From the NCBI RefSeq assembly GCF_014647855.1, contig NZ_BMPZ01000002.1, positions 512,317-576,316 on the forward strand: a DNA stretch of 64,000 nt. Reading direction: 5' to 3'. The notes beneath the pieces were generated by a model, which saw nothing but the letters and a program-made list of their open reading frames with translations, made no database searches and was not told where the DNA came from. Position numbers and translations under genes: made by a program. This DNA comes from Shewanella gelidii. GTDB lineage: Bacteria; Pseudomonadota; Gammaproteobacteria; Enterobacterales; Shewanellaceae. Position 1 is the stretch's first letter. Each line of letters begins with the position of its first letter. Positions 55,959 to 64,000 of this stretch are shown here, one piece after another.

Positions 55959-58607
55959 ATGGGAAAATCGTTAGTTATTGTCGAATCGCCGGCCAAAGCT
56001 AAGACTATTAATAAATATCTTGGCAAAGAATTCATTGTGAAATCGAGTGTGGGCCACGTAAGGGATCTGCCGACATCTTCAACTGCAGACAGCTCAGTTA
56101 AAGCTAAAACTGCTGCTGAGTTGAAAAAAATGTCGCCGGATGAAAAAGCCCGCTATAAAAAAATGAAGGAGAAAAAGGCTCTCGTTGCGCGAATGGGCGT
56201 CAATCCAGAGAAAGGCTGGGCAGCCAAGTATCAAGTGTTGCCGGGCAAAGAAAAGGTGGTTAAAGACCTCAAGGCTTTGGCTGAGAATGCTGATAAAATC
56301 TATCTCGCGACCGATTTGGACCGCGAAGGGGAAGCCATTGCCTGGCATTTGCAGCAAATTATTGGTGGCGATGAGTCTCGCTATCAACGTGTTGTATTTA
56401 ATGAAATTACAAAGTCAGCCATTCAAGATGCATTTAGCCAACCATCAGAGCTAGACATTAATATGGTTAATGCTCAGCAGGCACGTCGATTTCTCGACCG
56501 CGTGGTTGGGTTTATGGCATCGCCGCTGTTATGGAAGAAAGTTGCTAGAGGCTTGTCCGCAGGGCGTGTTCAATCGGTAGCAACTCGACTAGTCGTTGAA
56601 AGAGAAGCCGAAATCAAGGCATTTGTGCCCGAAGAGTTTTGGGATATTCACGCATCGCTTCATACACAGCAGGCTGAACCGCTAAAAATGCAAGTGCATC
56701 GTTATGCCGGTAAAGCATTTAATCCTGTAAACGAGCAGCAAGCTCAGAATGCGGTTTCAGCACTATCTGCTGCGAGTTATCGTGTTTTGTCTCGTGAAGA
56801 TAAAGCGACCAAGAGCAAACCATCAGCTCCCTACATCACGTCTACACTTCAGCAAGCCGCGAGTACGCGCTTGGGCTTTGGTGTGAAAAAGACCATGATG
56901 ATGGCGCAAAGGTTGTACGAAGCTGGGCATATTACTTATATGCGTACAGACTCGACAAACTTAAGCCAAGAAGCGCTTGATAGTGTTCGTGCGATGATTT
57001 CGGATTCTTTTGGTGATAAATATTTGCCAGAATCGCCAATTCGTTACGGAAGTAAAGAAGGCGCACAAGAGGCGCACGAAGCGATTCGTCCTTCTGATGT
57101 CAATGTTCAGTCCGCTTCTTTAACGGCAATGGAGCGAGACGCTCAGCGTTTGTACGAATTAATTTGGCGTCAGTTTGTATCCTGTCAAATGACACCGGCA
57201 CAGTATGATGCAACAAAGCTCATCGTCGCAGCGGGTGATTACGAGTTGAAAGCCAATGGCCGCACGCTTCGTTTTGATGGTTGGACACGAGTTCAGCCTG
57301 CTTTGAAAAAGAAAAATGAAGAAGACAACACATTACCAGTTGTTGAAAAAGGTGAAGATTTGGCGTTGCAAGAGCTACTGCCAAAGCAGCATTTTACCAA
57401 GCCACCTGCACGCTACAGTGAAGCATCACTGGTTAAAGAGCTAGAAAAGCGTGGTATTGGTCGCCCATCGACTTATGCAACGATTATTTCAACCATTCAA
57501 GATCGTGGTTATGTTCGTGTGGACAATAAGCGTTTCTACGCAGAAAAGATGGGTGAAATTGTTAGTGACCGTCTGGTGAATAGTTTTAGTGATTTAATGA
57601 ACTATGATTTCACCGCGGGTATGGAACAAACCTTAGATGATGTTGCCCAAGGTGAGCTTGACTGGCAGAAAGTGCTTGACGGCTTCTACGCAGATTTCAC
57701 TAAACAATTAGCGAAAGCTGACCTTCCACCGGAAGAAGGTGGAATGCGCCCGAATCAAATGGTGCTTACCGACAGTATCAAGTGTCCAACCTGTGAGCGC
57801 CCAATGGGGATTCGAACAGGAACAACAGGAGTATTCTTAGGCTGCTCCGGTTACGCATTGCCGCCTAAAGAACGCTGCAAAACCACAATGAACCTGACTC
57901 CGGGTGAAGAAGCAATTAGTGAGAATAGTGAAGACGCTGAAACTGATGCGCTTAGAGCGAAACACCGCTGTGAGAAGTGTGGTACAGCAATGGACAGCTA
58001 TCTCATTGACGAAACGCGTAAGTTGCACGTTTGCGGTAACAACCCGCTATGTGAAGGCTATGAGGTCGAACTCGGACAGTTTAAGATCAAAGGTTACGAA
58101 GGCCCTGTGCTTGAATGTGACCGCTGCGGCCATGATATGGAGTTAAAGAATGGTCGATTTGGCAAATACTTTGGCTGTACCAATGAAGATTGTAAAAACA
58201 CACGTAAACTCCTGAAGAGTGGTGAAGCTGCACCGCCAAAAGAAGATCCTATCTTCTTACCTGAGCTTAAGTGTACAAAGTCAGATGCTCATTTTGTATT
58301 ACGAGATGGTGCTGCGGGTATATTCTTAGCAGCAAGCACGTTCCCTAAATCAAGAGAGACTCGTGCTCCGCTAGTTGAAGAGCTGGTGAAGTATCGTGAG
58401 CTGCTGTGGCCAAAATATCAGTATTTGGCCGATGCGCCAGTAGCTGATGATGACGGTAATAAAGCTGCCGTTAAATTTAGCCGGAAGACGAAAGAGCAAT
58501 ACGTTGCGAGTGATATTGATGGTAAAGCCACTGGGTGGGTTGCTAAATATATCGATGGCAAATGGGTTGCTGAGTGGACCAAAAAACGCAAGACTAAAGC
58601 GAAATAA
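55959..58607 (+). CDS. topA: DNA topoisomerase I
   Basis: Type IA topoisomerase relaxing negative supercoils. Toprim start [18 protein letters not shown], acidic triad [16 protein letters not shown], active-site Tyr327 (ITYMRTDST), and three C-terminal zinc ribbons (CPTCERPMG..., CEKCGTAMD..., CDRCGHDME... CTNEDC). 882 aa (E. coli 865). The frame is open to 55911 but ATG 55959 starts with [16 protein letters not shown] terminator follows. topA sits beside cysB as in E. coli, with one gene between. Confidence 0.96.
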   Translation: MGKSLVIVESPAKAKTINKYLGKEFIVKSSVGHVRDLPTSSTADSSVKAKTAAELKKMSPDEKARYKKMKEKKALVARMGVNPEKGWAAKYQVLPGKEKVVKDLKALAENADKIYLATDLDREGEAIAWHLQQIIGGDESRYQRVVFNEITKSAIQDAFSQPSELDINMVNAQQARRFLDRVVGFMASPLLWKKVARGLSAGRVQSVATRLVVEREAEIKAFVPEEFWDIHASLHTQQAEPLKMQVHRYAGKAFNPVNEQQAQNAVSALSAASYRVLSREDKATKSKPSAPYITSTLQQAASTRLGFGVKKTMMMAQRLYEAGHITYMRTDSTNLSQEALDSVRAMISDSFGDKYLPESPIRYGSKEGAQEAHEAIRPSDVNVQSASLTAMERDAQRLYELIWRQFVSCQMTPAQYDATKLIVAAGDYELKANGRTLRFDGWTRVQPALKKKNEEDNTLPVVEKGEDLALQELLPKQHFTKPPARYSEASLVKELEKRGIGRPSTYATIISTIQDRGYVRVDNKRFYAEKMGEIVSDRLVNSFSDLMNYDFTAGMEQTLDDVAQGELDWQKVLDGFYADFTKQLAKADLPPEEGGMRPNQMVLTDSIKCPTCERPMGIRTGTTGVFLGCSGYALPPKERCKTTMNLTPGEEAISENSEDAETDALRAKHRCEKCGTAMDSYLIDETRKLHVCGNNPLCEGYEVELGQFKIKGYEGPVLECDRCGHDMELKNGRFGKYFGCTNEDCKNTRKLLKSGEAAPPKEDPIFLPELKCTKSDAHFVLRDGAAGIFLAASTFPKSRETRAPLVEELVKYRELLWPKYQYLADAPVADDDGNKAAVKFSRKTKEQYVASDIDGKATGWVAKYIDGKWVAEWTKKRKTKAK

Positions 58608-58654
58608 ACGTATGGCTGAGTTAAAGTGTTTTCGCTTTGGCTCACTCCTCAAAA

Positions 58655-58684
58655 CAAAAAACCGCCTTTAGGGCGGTTTTTTTA
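58655..58684 (+). terminator. Terminator of topA
   Basis: CCGCC-TTTAG-GGCGG within an A-rich / T-rich context (AAAACCGCC... GGCGGTTTT...), ended by a long T run. Confidence 0.9.
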
Positions 58685-58731
58685 TTAGCTTTGTAGACGT
58701 TAACTTTTGACGATAACCTTAAAGAAAGCTT

Positions 58732-59508
58732 TTACCATTTCTTCTTCGGTTGGAATAACATATCAATATCGTCTTCTTCGTCCTTGGGTTTCTGCACGAT
58801 TGGTGCATTCGTATCTTGGGCACCCATAATCTCATTTAATAACTGTTTGGCTTCATCAACTTTTTTGCCAATAAAAGGGTCATTTGGGCTTTGGGCTTTA
58901 ATTGCTTGTAGCGTTCCAAGTGCCTTAGTGACCATTTGTTTTGCTGAGCCATATTGCTTTAAATAACATGCAGAGCGCGCTCTAGAAATCATCGACTCAA
59001 CATTGATTCTTAATTGTAGGCTGTCTATGCGACTTTCTTCTTCAGCAAAAATGTTTGGCTCTACTTTCCCTTTATTGTGCTCTGCACGAAGAATAGCCTT
59101 GAGCTTTTTTAGAGTTTTTACAATTGAAAGTACTTTTTTATCATCATCTGGCAATCGAAAGCTTTCGACGCTCGGTGCCGTCGGTGGTGTTTGATTGAGC
59201 TTTTCAATTAACCCTGAAATATCCGCAATTCGTCTTTGATAATCTGCCTGCTGACTTGTTGAGAGTGCCGCTGCTGTTTTAAGTGCTTCAAAAACGCGGC
59301 GATATAAAATCAGTGAGGTGTTTGGCGTGGGGAGGATAAGCCCAAAATTAGACAGTACTTCTTCGGTTTCTTCAATGATTGCTCTTTGCTTCGCCATTTC
59401 TATACGTTTTTCTGCTTCAGCGCGTTCCTTTTGTTGCTGGATGACATTGATGCCAATAACCATTAACAACAGCGCACCAATGAGAAGCAAAACCAAAGTA
59501 AATGTCAT
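58732..59508 (-). CDS. Unrecognised membrane-anchored coiled-coil protein
   Basis: A 258-aa protein that I do not recognise. It has one N-terminal transmembrane helix (LVLLLIGALLLMVIGINVI), a long charged coiled-coil region (QQKERAEAEKRIEMAK...), and a mostly helical remainder ending in an acidic and Lys-rich tail (KPKDEEDDIDMLFQPKKKW). This suggests an inner-membrane protein with a cytoplasmic helical domain. It lies between topA and cysB, convergent to topA. Function is unknown; no domain is claimed. Confidence 0.7.
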   Translation of the reverse strand: MTFTLVLLLIGALLLMVIGINVIQQQKERAEAEKRIEMAKQRAIIEETEEVLSNFGLILPTPNTSLILYRRVFEALKTAAALSTSQQADYQRRIADISGLIEKLNQTPPTAPSVESFRLPDDDKKVLSIVKTLKKLKAILRAEHNKGKVEPNIFAEEESRIDSLQLRINVESMISRARSACYLKQYGSAKQMVTKALGTLQAIKAQSPNDPFIGKKVDEAKQLLNEIMGAQDTNAPIVQKPKDEEDDIDMLFQPKKKW

Positions 59509-59736
59509 AACTGTTCCGTCATTTCTATCATTAGGCCAATGCTACAATAAATCAACAAGCTAGCATAGTTCTCAAATGCTAAGATTAGCTGCAATTCAAC
59601 ATGAATTATGTCGAATCTCCTCTATATACCGAATTGATTTAATTTGCACGATGTACTATAACCAATCATTATAGTTAACAATGGCTAAACAAACCTGATT
59701 GTAGTCGCAATTTAGGAATTTTATCGAAAGGGATGA

Positions 59737-60714
<978 letters not shown>

Positions 60715-60756
60715 ATCAAGCATCATTTAAGCGTTATGAATTAATGATAGCATTGA

Positions 60757-60792
60757 AAAAAAGCCCATGATGTAAGCTCAGGGGCTTTTTTA
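60757..60792 (+). terminator. Terminator of cysB
   Basis: AAAAAGCCC and GGGGCTTTTT with a 15-nt loop partly paired, ended by a T run. Confidence 0.82.
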
Positions 60793-60902
60793 TTCGCGAT
60801 TGCTATAGAGTCATTTAAACACATCACCCTTATATACACGCAATTTTCAACGCATACGGCTCACATCAATATGTCGGCAAATAGTGCTCGTATGGGTGGT
60901 CT

Positions 60903-62279
60903 TTAACATTCTACGATATTAACCGCTAAACCACCTTTTGCAGTTTCCTTGTATTTACTGCGCATGTCTTTGCCTGTATCCATCATCGTTTTGATGACTT
61001 TGTCGAGCGAGACTTTGTGGTTGCCATCGCCTCTTAACGCCATTCTAGAGGCGTTAATTGCTTTTACTGCGCCCATGGCATTGCGTTCGATGCACGGGAC
61101 TTGAACGAGTCCACCGACAGGGTCGCAGGTGAGCCCCAAATTGTGCTCCATACCAATTTCTGCCGCATTCTCGACATGCTCAACGGTCCCGCCCATAATT
61201 TCAGTTAAAGCTGCGGCGGCCATAGAGCAGGCGACACCGACTTCACCCTGACAGCCGACTTCGGCACCAGAAATGGAGGCATTCTTTTTGTAAAGTATGC
61301 CGATAGCAGCAGCGGTTAATAAGTAACGACAGCACACATCTTCATCGACTTCCTGTACAAAGCGATCGTAATAACACAGTACCGCAGGAATGATGCCTGC
61401 CGCACCATTGGTTGGTGCGGTTACAACTCGATCTCCTGCCGCATTTTGCTCATTGACAGAAAGTGCAAATAGATCCACCCAATCCATTGCATTGAGTGGG
61501 TCGACATTGTGTCGACCTTCAGCTTTGAGCTTACGGTATAGCGCTGGTGCCCTACGTCGTAGTTTGAGCCCGCCAGGTAAAATGCCTTCTTTTAAATAAC
61601 CTTGTTCAACACAAGATTTCATCGTCTGCCATATCTGCCACAACTGTTTGCGAACTTCTGTTTCTGCAATCACTGAGACTTCATTTGCTAGCATTAGCGA
61701 TGAAATGCTGAGTCCATGCTCTGTGCATAGTTTCAATAATTGGCTTGCGCTATCAAATTCATATGGCGCGCAAGCTAAAGGCGAGGCAATATCAGGATTT
61801 GAGTTTTCAATTTCTTCTTCATCGAGAACAAATCCACCGCCAACAGAATAGTAGGTGCGTTCATAGATAGTCCTGTTGTCGCGAAGTGCAAATAGGGTCA
61901 TGGCATTGGCATGGGCGGGCAATGTTTTCCTTCTATGGAAGGTTAGACCTGATTCTCGACTAAATCGCATTGTTTTCCCGCAGGAGAGTGTCAAAGACTG
62001 GCTCTGCTCTACCGCGAGTAAAGTCTGCTCAATGGTATGGGTATTTACCGCTTCAGGCGTTTCTCCCATTAAGCCCAGAATGACTGCTTTGCCTGTTCCA
62101 TGGCCTTTGCCGGTTTGCCCTAAAGAACCAAACAGTTCCGCTCTGAGTTCATCCACATTTTGCAATAAATTCTTTTGTCTGAGCCGTTCGATGAAAGCAC
62201 AACCCGCTTTCATGGGGCCAACCGTATGGGAACTAGATGGCCCGATACCTATTTTGAACATGTCGAACACACTGATCAT
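60903..62279 (-). CDS. sdaA: L-serine dehydratase (Fe-S type)
   Basis: SdaA converts L-serine to pyruvate using a [4Fe-4S] cluster. The start [22 protein letters not shown] and the cluster region with CxxxCxxxxC-like [21 protein letters not shown] and [21 protein letters not shown] are visible. The frame is open to 62414, but ATG 62279 (codon 46) with AGGA at 8 nt gives 458 aa (E. coli 454). It links to cstA and BtsSR through pyruvate. Divergent from the next gene. Confidence 0.95.
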   Translation of the reverse strand: MISVFDMFKIGIGPSSSHTVGPMKAGCAFIERLRQKNLLQNVDELRAELFGSLGQTGKGHGTGKAVILGLMGETPEAVNTHTIEQTLLAVEQSQSLTLSCGKTMRFSRESGLTFHRRKTLPAHANAMTLFALRDNRTIYERTYYSVGGGFVLDEEEIENSNPDIASPLACAPYEFDSASQLLKLCTEHGLSISSLMLANEVSVIAETEVRKQLWQIWQTMKSCVEQGYLKEGILPGGLKLRRRAPALYRKLKAEGRHNVDPLNAMDWVDLFALSVNEQNAAGDRVVTAPTNGAAGIIPAVLCYYDRFVQEVDEDVCCRYLLTAAAIGILYKKNASISGAEVGCQGEVGVACSMAAAALTEIMGGTVEHVENAAEIGMEHNLGLTCDPVGGLVQVPCIERNAMGAVKAINASRMALRGDGNHKVSLDKVIKTMMDTGKDMRSKYKETAKGGLAVNIVEC

Positions 62280-62331
62280 AGCTGGCATCCTATAAATATT
62301 AGTTATTCGTCTGTTTGCCTTATGCCTTGGG

Positions 62332-62607
62332 ATGAAGAACATTGAGGAACAGATCTTGTTAATTTCTCGTATCGTGCCGCTTAGTATCACACAGAACTGG
62401 ACGATACATCCCATTAGTTATTTCTATCCGATTGAGATCGGATTAGTCAAAGTAAAGCTTGCCGTAAATATAGTCGATTCTCATCAATGGCAATTCCGAT
62501 TAGAAGAAGGTCGCAGGCTTCGCGGATTACAGGCTTGGCCGGATATCATTCTGCGGTACAATGACAAAAATCTTAGCCTGCAATCATTGATGTTGGAGTG
62601 TGTGTGA
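62332..62607 (+). CDS. Unrecognised small protein upstream of nagZ
   Basis: A 91-aa frame that I do not recognise: no signal peptide, no membrane helix, basic C-terminal part ([16 protein letters not shown]). It starts 52 bp from the divergent sdaA, and its stop overlaps the nagZ start (GTGTGA), which suggests translational coupling and a real gene. The ribosome binding site is weak. A regulator or accessory to cell wall recycling is possible but unproven. Confidence 0.55.
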   Translation: MKNIEEQILLISRIVPLSITQNWTIHPISYFYPIEIGLVKVKLAVNIVDSHQWQFRLEEGRRLRGLQAWPDIILRYNDKNLSLQSLMLECV

Positions 62608-63626
62608 GTTATTTAATGCTAGACGTGGATGGGGTGATATTGACCCAAGAAGAAAGGAAGCGAATTGCTCACCCTATGGTGGGTGGCTTGATATTGTTTA
62701 GCCGAAATTATCAAAACAGGCAGCAGCTTATTGAATTAGTGCAATCAATTCGAGCCGTTAAGCCTGAGATCTTGATTGCCGTTGATCAAGAGGGCGGTCG
62801 AGTACAGCGATTTATTGAAGGCTTTACGAAAATTCCTGCCATGGGTGATATTTTACTGGCAGCCAAAGGTGACTCGAAGACCGCCTCAGCATGGGCTGAA
62901 GAGCTTGGATTTTTAATGGCTATTGAACTGATGGCTTGTGATATTGATTTGAGCTTTGCGCCTGTGTTGGATTTGAATGGAGTTTCAAAGGTTATTGGAT
63001 CAAGAAGCTTTGCTGGGCATCCTCAACAAGTGATTGAAATTGCCTCTCGTTTTGTTCATGGAATGCATCAAGCTGGCATGCAGTCCGTTGGAAAGCATTT
63101 TCCTGGTCACGGTAGTGTTGTCGCCGACTCCCATATTGACTTACCGGTAGACGATCGCCCAATGGCACAGATTGCCGCTTCAGATATACTTCCCTTTGCT
63201 GAATTAATTTCAAATGGACTGTTAGAAGGTGTGATGCCTGCACATGTAGTCTATTCTAAAGTAGATAGCAATACTGCAGGTTTCTCTAAGTACTGGCTGC
63301 AAGACATACTGCGAGGTCAACTCAAATTTGATGGGGTTATTTTTTCAGATGATTTGGGAATGAAAGGTGCAAGCGTTGCGGGCAGCTATTGTGAAAGGGC
63401 TAAAGCAGCGTTAACAGCCGGATGCGACATGATTTTATTGTGCAACGACAGCCAAGGTGTTGACGAAGTTATTCAAGGCTTGGATTGGCCATTACCAAAT
63501 GTGACTGAGCATGTGAGTCAAGCGCTTAGACTGAACAGAAATCGAGTTGCGGTAGCGTTAGAAGATGAAAGTCGATGGCAACAAGCCAAAACGATAGCTT
63601 TATCGATAGGAATGAATAAATATTGA
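62604..63626 (+). CDS. nagZ: Beta-N-acetylhexosaminidase NagZ
   Basis: NagZ removes GlcNAc from anhydro-muropeptides in cell-wall recycling. The GH3 motif KHFPGHGSVVADSH holds the catalytic His-Asp, with AVDQEGGRVQRF and IFSDDLGMKGAS. The longest frame begins GTG 62598; GTG 62604, 5 nt after GGAG, is preferred (340 aa, E. coli 341) and overlaps the stop of the previous gene by 4 bases. ycfP follows 81 bp later. Confidence 0.94.
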   Translation: MSYLMLDVDGVILTQEERKRIAHPMVGGLILFSRNYQNRQQLIELVQSIRAVKPEILIAVDQEGGRVQRFIEGFTKIPAMGDILLAAKGDSKTASAWAEELGFLMAIELMACDIDLSFAPVLDLNGVSKVIGSRSFAGHPQQVIEIASRFVHGMHQAGMQSVGKHFPGHGSVVADSHIDLPVDDRPMAQIAASDILPFAELISNGLLEGVMPAHVVYSKVDSNTAGFSKYWLQDILRGQLKFDGVIFSDDLGMKGASVAGSYCERAKAALTAGCDMILLCNDSQGVDEVIQGLDWPLPNVTEHVSQALRLNRNRVAVALEDESRWQQAKTIALSIGMNKY

Positions 63627-63707
63627 TGTAGCACAAAAAACGTGACCGTTTTCGCGTTTAGCTTAGGTAACTAGGCGTTTCAAGTCATGTAATAGAGGAG
63701 AACGAAG

Positions 63708-64000
63708 ATGATTTTATATTTTCATGGGTTTGATGCAACGAGCCCAGGGAATCATGAAAAAGTACGTCAGCTTCAATTTATTGATGACGATGTTCGCCTG
63801 ATTAGTTACAGCACACTTCATCCAAGAAGTGATATGACTCATTTACTGAATGAGGTAAAAAAGCAGCTCGAGTATAGCGATGATCCGAACGCGATCATTG
63901 TTGGTGTTGGCCTAGGCGGGTTCTGGGCTGAACGGGTTGCATTTTTGACCGGATTAAGGTCGGTCATCATTAATCCCAATTTAAAGCCTCAAGACAATAT
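63708..64000 (+). CDS. ycfP: YcfP (UPF0227) protein, 3' end outside window
   Basis: First 97 codons of an alpha/beta-hydrolase-like UPF0227 protein: [38 protein letters not shown] and [12 protein letters not shown] (a G-x-G-x-G where an active Ser would usually sit). It matches E. coli YcfP. GAGGAG precedes the ATG. It is truncated by the right edge. nagZ-ycfP order is also seen in E. coli. Confidence 0.92.
   Translation, partial: MILYFHGFDATSPGNHEKVRQLQFIDDDVRLISYSTLHPRSDMTHLLNEVKKQLEYSDDPNAIIVGVGLGGFWAERVAFLTGLRSVIINPNLKPQDN

Overview
The window is about 64 kb of chromosome from a gammaproteobacterium. Base composition is moderate, coding density is high, and nearly every gene is a housekeeping gene. 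Two blocks of gene order, suhB / trmJ-cysE-iscR-iscS-iscU-iscA-hscB-hscA-fdx and ybaN / apt-dnaX-ybaB-recR-htpG-cnoX-adk-gsk, point to a marine Alteromonadales-type bacterium (Shewanella-like or a neighbouring family). The genus cannot be fixed from the sequence alone. No rRNA, tRNA, insertion sequence, prophage or CRISPR array was seen.

Layout. 1-11 kb: end of a TSUP transporter, the SbcCD nuclease, a MepM-like M23 murein hydrolase, small conserved proteins (YgjP, DUF3010, DUF1801), a DEAD-box helicase and an RssA-like patatin. 11-16 kb: anaerobic ribonucleotide reductase nrdDG behind an FNR-like site and two tandem NrdR boxes, then yibL and ribA. 16-20.5 kb: a CstA-family transporter with the BtsSR pyruvate-sensing two-component system and three BtsR-type repeats upstream of cstA. 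20.5-24 kb: yecH, a ParA ATPase with a ribbon-helix-helix partner, a PilZ-like protein, psiE and suhB. 24-32.3 kb: trmJ, cysE and the full isc iron-sulfur operon with an IscR type-1 site; iscX is displaced by about 740 bp. 32-35 kb: a 54-aa exported His-containing protein with an FNR-like site, ndk, a DksA-type zinc finger protein and dusC.

35-37.6 kb: the most unusual locus, a RiPP-like hvfABC (bufferin-type) cluster. A secreted precursor carries six 17-residue repeats with twelve EGKCG motifs, followed by a DUF692 multinuclear iron oxidase and its DUF2063 partner. 37.7-48.7 kb: ybaN, a stand-alone receiver lacking its phospho-acceptor Asp, apt, a very long dnaX with an E. coli-type -1 frameshift signal, ybaB, recR, htpG with a textbook sigma-32 promoter, a Cys-less CnoX, adk and gsk. 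48.7-64 kb: a DAACS symporter, a 1215-aa Ig-like lipoprotein with EF-hand-like loops, astB, topA, an unrecognised coiled-coil membrane protein, cysB, sdaA, a small unrecognised protein, nagZ and the start of ycfP.

How the genes work together: several loci respond to oxygen, iron or metal state (isc and IscR, nrdDG and FNR/NrdR, the 54-aa protein and FNR, the hvf peptide system). The BtsSR-CstA unit links extracellular pyruvate to uptake. dnaX, ybaB, recR, sbcCD and topA form the DNA maintenance share. Gene starts were moved from the longest ORF to the start supported by a ribosome binding site and family length in more than a dozen genes.
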